A DNA stretch of 64,000 nucleotides from contig CALHPA010000001.1 in NCBI GenBank assembly GCA_938036155.1, forward strand, positions 248,001 to 312,000, in the 5' to 3' direction. Shown here one piece after another: positions 17,265 through 22,597 of this stretch (the stretch's first letter is position 1; the number at the start of each line of letters is the position of its first letter). Origin of the DNA: an uncultured bacterium (GTDB lineage: Bacteria > Patescibacteriota > Saccharimonadia > Saccharimonadales > Saccharimonadaceae). The notes beneath the pieces are model-generated. The model did not search any database, was not told the DNA's origin, and saw only the letters and a list, made by a program, of their open reading frames with translations. The translations under genes were made by a program, and so were the position numbers.

Positions 17265-17529
17265 CCAAAAATTAATCCGTGACTTTCTGGAAAATATTAT
17301 TTTAGAAAATCGCAATCTTTACGAAGATGGTTTTGAAGATATGGATTTTGACGAATTTTGCAGATATTACGAAATTGGTAATGGCCTTGCCGAAAAAATG
17401 GATATTAAAGACTTCCCTTTCGAAGATTGGCAAAACGATTATTATAATGAATATCTCAAAGAATGTAAAGAAAATAGTATGGAGCGTTCACAGCAGTTTG
17501 ATGATTATCGACGAGCAGTAGGATTTTAA
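17254..17529 (+). CDS. Unknown very acidic phage protein (91 aa)
   Basis: Overlaps the preceding gene by 11 nt and has AAGGAG upstream. Unusually rich in Asp and Glu, especially between residues 20 and 60 (EDGFEDMDFDEF). Highly acidic small phage proteins can be DNA mimics against host defences, which would fit a host carrying a restriction-like operon, but nothing specific supports that here. Confidence 0.6.
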   Translation: MNFDQKLIRDFLENIILENRNLYEDGFEDMDFDEFCRYYEIGNGLAEKMDIKDFPFEDWQNDYYNEYLKECKENSMERSQQFDDYRRAVGF

Positions 17530-17537
17530 AAAATAAG

Positions 17538-17666
17538 TTTAGCCTTCCAATGGGCACAGGTTTCGCAAGTGGTTTAGGGCTACAGAAAAAAGTCGAGCAC
17601 CTCCTTATTAGTAGCTCGCCGCGATTATTTCGTGGTTATGAGCCTTGTGTCCGTTGGAGGGCTGAA
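17538..17666 (+). ncRNA. Structured RNA candidate, copy 1 of a two-member family
   Basis: A near-continuous 23-bp helix joins 17538-17560 with 17644-17666 (starting AGCCTTCCAA / TTGGAGGGCT, a few G-U pairs). Inside are hairpins CGAGC/GCTCG (17594-17617) and CCGCGA/TCGTGG (17619-17635). No ORF fits the stretch. Copy 2 at 20433-20522 has the same outer stem with a compensatory C-G to A-U change, evidence that the RNA helix is conserved. It lies between two early phage genes on the + strand. No known RNA class is recognised. Confidence 0.65.
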
Positions 17667-17683
17667 ATCTAAAAGGAAGAATT

Positions 17684-17794
17684 ATGAAAATTTTAATTAA
17701 TGGTGTTTCTAGAGTAGTTAAAATTAAAGTTAATATTATTTCGCCAGAATGGCAAAGATACGAGGAGTTAAGGTATGTTAATGAGAAAAACTGA
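17684..17794 (+). CDS. Short phage ORF (36 aa)
   Basis: ATG at 17684 follows AAAAGGAAG by six bases. The 36-codon frame overlaps the VRR-NUC gene start by 20 nt. It could be a small protein or a leader peptide coupling translation of the nuclease. No similarity recognised. Confidence 0.4.
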   Translation: MKILINGVSRVVKIKVNIISPEWQRYEELRYVNEKN

Positions 17795-18188
17795 AGAAAA
17801 TCTGCACCTTAAAATTTGCGATTACCTTCGTAAAAACTATCCCGACGTGCTATTTCGCACAGACTTCAGTTCAGGTATGAAAATGAGCCCAGGCCAAGCA
17901 GCAAAACACAAGAAATTTCAGAAATCCCGAGCTTGGCCGGATCTGTTCATTGCTGAAAGTAATACCTTAGCGAGCGGCCTATTTCTCGAAATTAAAGCTG
18001 AAAATGTTATTGTTTTCAAGAAGAATGGTGAAATTAGGCAGAATAAACATTTAATCGAGCAAGATAAAATGCTTAAAAAGCTAAGAACTAAAGGTTATCG
18101 TGCGAGATTTGCGATTGGATATGAACAAGCAATTTTCGAAATTCAGCAGTATCTCGGCGAACCAAAACCAAAGAAAGTCGAATTTTAA
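17775..18188 (+). CDS. VRR-NUC domain nuclease (phage Holliday-junction-type)
   Basis: 137 aa. VRR-NUC proteins are small PD-(D/E)XK nucleases; stand-alone phage forms cleave branched DNA. Seen: a conserved leading helix (EENLHLKICDYL), RTDFSSG, SRAWPDLFI (catalytic D), GLFLEIKAE (E-x-K), and QDKMLKKLRTKGYRARFAIGYEQA matching the C-terminal signature. Start at 17775 with GAGGAG and GGTATG spacing; M3 (17781) is also possible. Likely acts in phage DNA recombination or resolution before packaging. Confidence 0.85.
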   Translation: MLMRKTEENLHLKICDYLRKNYPDVLFRTDFSSGMKMSPGQAAKHKKFQKSRAWPDLFIAESNTLASGLFLEIKAENVIVFKKNGEIRQNKHLIEQDKMLKKLRTKGYRARFAIGYEQAIFEIQQYLGEPKPKKVEF

Positions 18189-18211
18189 TAACTAAAAATG
18201 AGAGGACAATC

Positions 18212-18397
18212 ATGAAACAACCTGATATTCAGCATTTAATCATGCAAGACCTAAAATTTAAAATGTCGGCTTGGCGCGCGATTGCGATCATCGCTCTGCT
18301 ACTATTTTCAGGCGCATTCGGGCTATTTATCGGCTCAGAAGCTGAACTCAAAAGCACTAAAGCTAAGCTAAACACTACGGTCAATTGCCAAAAATAA
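18212..18397 (+). CDS. Single-span membrane protein (61 aa)
   Basis: Good GAGAGGA site before ATG. One strongly hydrophobic helix at about residues 20-42 (RAIAIIALLLFSGAFGLF), then a short charged tail with one cysteine. Function unknown. It sits in the early operon, so a holin role is less likely than in the late lysis module. Confidence 0.6.
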   Translation: MKQPDIQHLIMQDLKFKMSAWRAIAIIALLLFSGAFGLFIGSEAELKSTKAKLNTTVNCQK

Positions 18398-18412
18398 ATT
18401 AAAGGAGAAAAA

Positions 18413-18745
18413 ATGTTTTTCAATAGAAAGAAGATAAGAGGACTCGAAGAATACGAGGAACTCTTAGACCTTAAAAACCAAACAGTCTTGATCACACAAG
18501 ATGACGGATTTTCGCAACTAATGATTGGCGGAAAGCTCATCAGGAATGTCACCTCAGTTGAAGTTGAGAGATACGGATCAGGAGTGTTGAACGAGTTCAA
18601 AATTGGAATTTTAGCAAACGAGATAATCATTAGAAAGAAAGGAAGCAAAACATGTGTCCAAACACCCAAGCAGACATCGACCGCCAACGCTCAATCAAAT
18701 ACAACGAGAATAAAAAGAATCGACGTGAAAACGCTCGACGCCTAA
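18413..18745 (+). CDS. Unknown phage protein (110 aa), long overlap with next gene
   Basis: AAGGAG precedes the ATG at 18413. Residues 1-78 look like a compact beta-rich domain (LITQDDGFSQLMIGG, VTSVEVERYG). The remaining ~30 residues are low-complexity T/N/Q/K and overlap 94 nt of the next gene in another frame. The tail may therefore be a read-through of a frame that once ended near 18650, or both frames are really used. Confidence 0.55.
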   Translation: MFFNRKKIRGLEEYEELLDLKNQTVLITQDDGFSQLMIGGKLIRNVTSVEVERYGSGVLNEFKIGILANEIIIRKKGSKTCVQTPKQTSTANAQSNTTRIKRIDVKTLDA

Positions 18746-18843
18746 CAATTCAAAACGAGCAAGCAAACGGAATTTATACCGTAAAGGAAGACAAACGAAC
18801 TTATAAGCAGAAATTGGAGGCACGAAAAAATGGAAATGTTTAA
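18652..18843 (+). CDS. Unknown basic phage protein (63 aa)
   Basis: ATG at 18652 after AAAGGAAG. Strongly basic and Asn-rich with no hydrophobic core, suggesting nucleic-acid binding or disorder (NKKNRRENARRLTIQNEQ). It overlaps the upstream gene by 94 nt and the downstream gene by 14 nt. The good ribosome-binding site makes it likely to be real. Confidence 0.55.
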   Translation: MCPNTQADIDRQRSIKYNENKKNRRENARRLTIQNEQANGIYTVKEDKRTYKQKLEARKNGNV

Positions 18844-19126
18844 AATGAAAGTTGACGTCGATGAGTCGGCACGACCAGCCCCAAAATACCCGAAGTTTGA
18901 AGTCGGCGAGCAGGTCTACTATCGACCAACGAAACAACGAAGCGAAAACCAAGTCCACCGCGGAAAAATCGCAAGGATTGTTCAAGACTTCATGACACAG
19001 ACACAATACAAAATTGTCGCCAAGCAACCGAAGCACCCAAACAAATTTTATGTCCACAGATTAAACGCAGAAGATGTCTTCAAGATTGAAGAAATTGAGG
19101 GAGAAAATGACGAAACCAAAGTATAA
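18830..19126 (+). CDS. Unknown phage protein, SH3-like fold possible (98 aa)
   Basis: ATG after GGAGGC. Residues 22-80 (FEVGEQVYYRP, GKIARIVQDF, QYKIVAKQP, FYVHRLNAEDVFKIEE) have the spacing of a small SH3-like barrel often found in phage and chromatin-binding proteins. This is a fold-level guess only. Overlaps the next gene by 20 nt. Confidence 0.55.
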   Translation: MEMFKMKVDVDESARPAPKYPKFEVGEQVYYRPTKQRSENQVHRGKIARIVQDFMTQTQYKIVAKQPKHPNKFYVHRLNAEDVFKIEEIEGENDETKV

Positions 19127-19280
19127 GCAAGAAAAGAATTGTTATTGTCATACTTGCGAAAAAAACTTCCACTATCTCGGCATTAACCGACATCGAGCCA
19201 TGCACAGAGATAAGAAAGAGCGTTGCAAGATAACATTTACTCACGGCAACACCGTAATATATAAATTTGACGAAAAATAA
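19107..19280 (+). CDS. Small C2H2-like zinc-finger phage protein (57 aa)
   Basis: The ATG at 19107 follows GAGGGAG; an earlier in-frame ATG at 19074 lacks a site. A single finger is visible: C-x2-C-x11-H-x3-H (CHTC ... H-RAM-H), one residue shorter than the classical spacing. Flanks are basic (KPKYKQEK, RDKKERCK). Likely binds DNA or RNA. Stand-alone single-finger proteins are uncommon in bacteria but known in phages. Confidence 0.65.
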   Translation: MTKPKYKQEKNCYCHTCEKNFHYLGINRHRAMHRDKKERCKITFTHGNTVIYKFDEK

Positions 19281-19291
19281 GGAGCGAACGA

Positions 19292-19516
19292 ATGACACCA
19301 CAAGAAAGAAACCTCTCGGGAATTTATACCCGAATTAAACGCGACGGAAAATATCAAACAGTCGACATCACGGACATGACGCCCGAAGAATTGGCAGAAT
19401 ATCTCGACAAGTGGGGAACGGACTGCAACTTTCTTAAAAGATTAGTCCAACATTTAGTCGAAGTAATCCAAGAAATCCCCGAGAAATTAAAAATTGAAGT
19501 GGACGAGGAGGAATAA
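19292..19516 (+). CDS. Unknown phage protein (74 aa)
   Basis: AAGGAG nine bases before ATG. The second half is acidic and helical and ends in DEEE. TPEELAEYLDKWG may form a short helical hairpin. No family recognised. Confidence 0.6.
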   Translation: MTPQERNLSGIYTRIKRDGKYQTVDITDMTPEELAEYLDKWGTDCNFLKRLVQHLVEVIQEIPEKLKIEVDEEE

Positions 19517-19519
19517 GAA

Positions 19520-19915
19520 ATGGACGAATACGACGAAGGCTTTAAATACTTTTACATCACCAGCGATCGCTTTGTCGACGGAGTAGAGCCATACGAAAAA
19601 GACGAATACCTCGAAAATCGCAGGAAAGCATTTGGCAACTATTTCAAAACCCGAGAAGAAGCTGGAGATTGTCTTTCATATCTGAAAGCAAGAGCAATCA
19701 TCAAGCAAGACACAAAAGGATTTAAACCTAATTGGAATGATGAAGAACAACCCAAGTATTATGGTTATTGTCACGCTGAAAGCAAGAGGCTTTGGAGAGG
19801 TGTTGAATATGCGGAAAAAGGGTCGACAATATATTTTAAATCTATTAAAGATATTGAAGAAAGTTTAGACAACCACCCCGAAGAGTGGAAAACTTACCTG
19901 ACTTATGAGCAATAA
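19520..19915 (+). CDS. Unknown phage protein (131 aa)
   Basis: Follows the previous stop by 3 nt with GAGGAGGAA overlapping it. Rich in Tyr, Glu and Asp, cytoplasmic, with an EEW-like tail. Its layout (residues 1-50 acidic, Y/W-rich middle RLWRGVEY, C-terminal SIKDIEESLDNHPEEW) resembles many uncharacterised siphovirus early proteins, but I cannot assign a family. Confidence 0.6.
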   Translation: MDEYDEGFKYFYITSDRFVDGVEPYEKDEYLENRRKAFGNYFKTREEAGDCLSYLKARAIIKQDTKGFKPNWNDEEQPKYYGYCHAESKRLWRGVEYAEKGSTIYFKSIKDIEESLDNHPEEWKTYLTYEQ

Positions 19916-20075
19916 AGAATGCCTTAATCCTGATTATGCTTACATCGTAGTAGAATACGAAAATGGTATCGTCAAAACTAAGTATGAGTTCCCTACAAAG
20001 AATTTAGCTAAAACATTCGTAAAGACAATGGGTAAAAATTTTAGATATAAGGGACAGAAGAAATTAAAGAATTGA
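19905..20075 (+). CDS. Small phage protein (56 aa)
   Basis: A 56-codon frame from ATG at 19905 to TGA at 20073-20075, overlapping the upstream gene by 11 nt. The first half is beta-like (YAYIVVEYENGIVKTKYEF) and the end is basic (RYKGQKKLKN). The overlap length equals that of two other gene junctions in this operon, which supports it as a real coupled gene. Confidence 0.5.
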   Translation: MSNKECLNPDYAYIVVEYENGIVKTKYEFPTKNLAKTFVKTMGKNFRYKGQKKLKN

Positions 20076-20091
20076 GGAGGATATATAATTT

Positions 20092-20409
20092 ATGAATAAA
20101 ACAATTAAAATATTTTTATCACAACCAATGCGAGGTTTCACAGATGAAGAAATTATGGCTCGTCGAGAGAAAGATATAGAACAGTTAAAGAAATACTTCG
20201 GAGATAAACCTTTCGAAGTTATTGATACGCTTCTTAAAGAAGAAGCCACAGCTAAAAATCCAGCTGTTGAGTATCTGGCTCGGTCAATCGCAGAATTAGC
20301 TAATGCCGATTATATTGCAATGAGCTATGATTTTGAATCAGCCCGTGGTTGCTTAATTGAACACAAAATAGCTGATGAATACGGTATAGAAAAAATTTAT
20401 TTAAATTAA
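20092..20409 (+). CDS. DUF4406 / nucleoside 2-deoxyribosyltransferase-like protein
   Basis: 105 aa after a strong GAGGAGG. IKIFLSQPMRGFTDEEI at the start, a central acidic helix, then ARSIAELANADYIAMSYDFESARGCLIEHKIADEYG: the Rossmann-like fold of nucleoside 2-deoxyribosyltransferase relatives, where the ARGC-E segment replaces the usual glycine-rich nucleotide loop and glutamate. In phages these proteins may alter nucleotide or NAD pools. The substrate is unknown. Confidence 0.75.
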   Translation: MNKTIKIFLSQPMRGFTDEEIMARREKDIEQLKKYFGDKPFEVIDTLLKEEATAKNPAVEYLARSIAELANADYIAMSYDFESARGCLIEHKIADEYGIEKIYLN

Positions 20410-20432
20410 ACGATTAACCTTAACAATTCGAT

Positions 20433-20522
20433 TCCAGCCTTACAAGGGGCGAAAGCCCTAAGTAATACACAACTACTAGAGGGGAGGACTGAAGCAATTT
20501 GGTCGTCCCTTGTAGGGCTGGA
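20433..20522 (+). ncRNA. Structured RNA candidate, copy 2 of a two-member family
   Basis: 16-bp outer stem: 20433-20448 with 20507-20522, one G-U. A GGGC-GAAA-GCCC tetraloop hairpin (20447-20458) competes with the top of this stem, and GGAC/GTCC (20486-20508) closes a second hairpin. The outer AGCCTTACAA / TTGTAGGGCT matches copy 1 (17538-17666) except for one compensated pair, and the 3' sides share GTCC-TTG-AGGGCTG. It lies in a 358-nt gene-free stretch. Confidence 0.65.
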
Positions 20523-20554
20523 TACCCTACAACAGATTATTTTAATCATTTAAT

Positions 20555-20588
20555 GTTCCTTGGAGGAGCTATGCTCCTCCCCTCGAAC
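20555..20588 (+). ncRNA. Strong hairpin in the gene-free stretch
   Basis: GGAGGAGC-TAT-GCTCCTCC (20562-20580), eight perfect pairs, extended across a small internal loop by GTTC/GAAC (20555-20558, 20585-20588). No T-run follows, so it is not a simple terminator. Its 5' part (CCTTGGAGG) faintly resembles the 3' strand of the two-copy RNA. Confidence 0.5.
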
Positions 20589-20679
20589 CTGAGCATAATT
20601 AAAATTATAAATAATAATGTGGTAGTTATAATAATAGTTTTAGCGTGGTTTTGTCATACGCGCAAAGTTATGTTCAGAT

Positions 20680-20747
20680 TTGAGGGATAGGTAGGAACAA
20701 GCACCTCACAACATAAGCAATTTTCAAGTGTTTCTGCCCTGCCTCAA
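20680..20747 (+). ncRNA. Third structured leader before the DUF551-like gene
   Basis: TTGAGG (20680-20685) pairs with CCTCAA (20742-20747), and GGTAGGAACA (20690-20699) with TGTTTCTGCC (20729-20738, two G-U). The 3' CCTC can alternatively pair with GAGG of the ribosome-binding site at 20756-20759, so the leader could switch translation of the gene starting at 20768. Confidence 0.5.
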
Positions 20748-20767
20748 TAATATTAGAGGAGATAAAT

Positions 20768-21034
20768 ATGAAAAATGAAGAATGGAATAAAGTTAGTTTA
20801 ATACTTGTTCGTGATGAAGATGGAACTGGAATTGAAGGTAGATGGAGTGGTATTTTACCTGAAATAGATGAAAGAGTTCTCGTTTATACAGATAAAAGTA
20901 AAAGAGTATATATGGACATTTGGGTTGAGTCTAATTATGGTAGCAGTAAAGGTCTTAAAAAAACATATGACCCAGTTTTTTATTGGATGAGCCTACCAGA
21001 ACCACCTAAAATTAAGGAGAAAAAAGATGAATAA
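20768..21034 (+). CDS. DUF551-like phage protein (88 aa)
   Basis: AGAGGAG precedes the ATG. The pattern W-GILPEIDERVLVYT, then a variable loop, then YDPVFYWMSLPEPP is the DUF551 signature of small phage proteins of unknown role. Preceded by the third structured leader; overlaps the next gene by 8 nt. Confidence 0.7.
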   Translation: MKNEEWNKVSLILVRDEDGTGIEGRWSGILPEIDERVLVYTDKSKRVYMDIWVESNYGSSKGLKKTYDPVFYWMSLPEPPKIKEKKDE

Positions 21035-21284
21035 TCAAGAACCAACTAACAAAGAGCTTTTAGAAATTATTGCAATCCTTGCAGAGCTATCGCTACAAAT
21101 CGTGATTGAAAATCGCACATATTGGAACAACTTTAAGAATCCCCCAGAAACAAGGGGAGAAATGTGGGAACAAGAAGATAAACTCGAAGAGATAAGTAAA
21201 AGAGTTAATTTTCTTTGCGAGAAATCGCAAGACCTCGTATTGGAGCATAAGGATTTATTGAATTTAGACATACTAGGAGAATAA
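21027..21284 (+). CDS. Unknown helical phage protein (85 aa)
   Basis: Overlaps the previous gene by 8 nt with AAGGAG inside it. Helical, acidic, with a hydrophobic N-terminal helix (ELLEIIAILAELSLQIVI) that is amphipathic rather than membrane-spanning. Not recognised. Confidence 0.6.
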   Translation: MNNQEPTNKELLEIIAILAELSLQIVIENRTYWNNFKNPPETRGEMWEQEDKLEEISKRVNFLCEKSQDLVLEHKDLLNLDILGE

Positions 21285-21298
21285 AAAAGGACTAAAAT

Positions 21299-21547
21299 AT
21301 GCTAAACAAAGCGGATGAAGATTTTACAATTATTCTTAATGAATATGATGAAAATGGAGAAAAGATAGTCGAGCATAGGTTTAAATCAGAGCAAATGTAT
21401 TGGGAATATTATGAACTACTTCAAGCAATCAAAAGAATGAACCGCCCGAAGATTTCAGAAGAAGAACACGAAAAGTGGTTTAAACAACAATGCGAAGCTT
21501 GGTCGAAAATAGAAAATATCGAAGAAAAGCTCGAAGAATGGTCATAA
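21299..21547 (+). CDS. Unknown acidic phage protein (82 aa)
   Basis: Starts 14 nt after the previous stop with AAGGAC. Beta-like N-terminus (FTIILNEYDENGEKIVEHRF), then a long charged helix with several tryptophans. Not recognised. Confidence 0.55.
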   Translation: MLNKADEDFTIILNEYDENGEKIVEHRFKSEQMYWEYYELLQAIKRMNRPKISEEEHEKWFKQQCEAWSKIENIEEKLEEWS

Positions 21548-21567
21548 TTTAAAAGGAGTAAAAAATA

Positions 21568-22035
21568 ATGAAATACATAGTATTTGATATTGATGGCGTT
21601 TTAGTAGATTGCTCGCACCGACTCCATTATATTCAAGGAGATAATAAGGATTATGAAAAATTCTATTCAGACGAAGAAGTTCTGAAAGATACCCCTATTC
21701 CGAACTTAGGTAATCTATTGTTTGAAATACGGGATGCGAATTATCAAGGCTCTGATACAGATGTTAAATTCCTTACTGCTAGGAATATTAAATGTATAAC
21801 AGCTACTGCCGAATGGTTAGAAAGGAGTTTTGGCATTACGATTGAGGAAGGAGATATTCTTATGCGACCAGCTAACGACTATCGCCCAGCCCACGAAGTT
21901 AAGAAAGACCTGATTGAAAAGCATATTGGTTTTGAAAACATTCTCTTCGCATTTGATGATGATGACCAAGTGAATGAAATGTATAAGAAGCACGGTGTTA
22001 TGTGTTATAAGCCTAATATAACGAATGTCGTATAA
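21568..22035 (+). CDS. HAD-like phosphatase (155 aa)
   Basis: Motif I DIDGVLVD (D8, D10) at the extreme N-terminus, a threonine motif II in KFLTARN, a lysine/arginine region (RPANDYRPAHEVKKDLIEK) and motif III FAFDDDDQVNEMYKKHG. This matches the polynucleotide kinase 3'-phosphatase-like branch of HAD enzymes carried by phages, although no kinase domain is attached. Likely removes phosphate from nucleotides or nucleic-acid ends; substrate not provable. Confidence 0.8.
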   Translation: MKYIVFDIDGVLVDCSHRLHYIQGDNKDYEKFYSDEEVLKDTPIPNLGNLLFEIRDANYQGSDTDVKFLTARNIKCITATAEWLERSFGITIEEGDILMRPANDYRPAHEVKKDLIEKHIGFENILFAFDDDDQVNEMYKKHGVMCYKPNITNVV

Positions 22036-22276
22036 AAATATGAATAAAGCTAAAAAATATGACGATAAAAGAATTGAATCTCTTTTGAATCCACATTTAA
22101 AGAAAGAAATGGTCAAGAAAACAATATTTGTAAGTGACGAAGTTAAACAGAAACTCAATATTGATTCACCAGATAATTTCTTTGAAGTAGAAGTTGGCCA
22201 ACAGGTATTAGATGAAGAATTTGAAAGAATTATAGAATTTAATAAAATTTTAGAAGAAATAAAGGAGCGAATATAA
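22025..22276 (+). CDS. Unknown phage protein (83 aa)
   Basis: Overlaps the HAD gene by 11 nt; an ATG at 22040 is an alternative start and neither has a clear Shine-Dalgarno. Charged and helical, with a VFSDEV-like central strand and an acidic end. Its stop overlaps the next ATG by one base. Confidence 0.5.
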   Translation: MSYKNMNKAKKYDDKRIESLLNPHLKKEMVKKTIFVSDEVKQKLNIDSPDNFFEVEVGQQVLDEEFERIIEFNKILEEIKERI

Positions 22277-22428
22277 TGAGTGATAATTTTAAAAAGAACT
22301 TTTTAGTAATTTGTTTTCTATCAAATTTAGCGTTGTTGGTTTTATCTGACAATTTGGCACTTCGTGTTTTGAACTTTTTAGCGATTGTTTTAGCGATTTA
22401 TGTGTTTTCGCTAGTTGATAAAAATTAA
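22276..22428 (+). CDS. Small two-helix membrane protein, last early gene (50 aa)
   Basis: TAATG junction with the previous gene, AAGGAG before ATG. Two hydrophobic stretches (FLVICFLSNLALLVL and VLNFLAIVLAIYVF) separated by a short DNLALR turn. It is holin-sized, but in the early operon. Function unknown. Confidence 0.55.
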   Translation: MSDNFKKNFLVICFLSNLALLVLSDNLALRVLNFLAIVLAIYVFSLVDKN

Positions 22429-22436
22429 CGATAAGC

Positions 22437-22465
22437 TTTATTTTTCTTGCGAAATTTGGTATAAT
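22437..22465 (+). promoter_or_regulatory. Promoter of a short terminated RNA
   Basis: TATAAT at 22460-22465 preceded at 17 nt by a weak TTTATT -35 (22437-22442). A structured RNA and a strong terminator follow within about 110 nt. Confidence 0.5.
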
Positions 22466-22469
22466 TAAA

Positions 22470-22579
22470 GAGCCCGAGCGCCAGTTTCAGCGACTTTCTG
22501 GCTGAAGCTCGGCTATAAAGAACATATTGTTTTTATAAACTATCGACTTTTTAAAAAGAACCCGTTTTGGGTTCTTTTT
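22470..22579 (+). ncRNA. Small RNA candidate between the convergent phage operons
   Basis: From the predicted start near 22471: AGC-CGAGC pairs with GCTCG-GCT (22471-22479, 22507-22514, one bulged C), enclosing TTCAGC/GCTGAA (22486-22491, 22501-22506); GCCAG/CTGGC is an alternative. It ends at the 11-bp AAAAAGAACCC/GGGTTCTTTTT terminator. No ORF. Could be a regulatory RNA or an antisense to late-operon 3' ends. Confidence 0.5.
22553..22579. terminator. Bidirectional terminator between early and late operons
   Basis: Perfect 11-bp inverted repeat with A-run and T-run on both sides and a GTTTT loop, located between the last rightward early gene and the 3' end of the leftward lysis gene. Confidence 0.9.
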
Positions 22580-22597
22580 ATTTTCTCATTTCTCTAT

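Noticed and set aside
17538..17680. tRNA, hammerhead or other self-cleaving ribozyme
   Set aside because: No T-arm, anticodon arm or CCA-type acceptor; no CTGATGA plus GAAA core.
20499..20690. 63-codon hydrophobic frame across the structured RNA region
   Set aside because: It begins inside the conserved outer stem of RNA copy 2, crosses the perfect hairpin and has no ribosome site.
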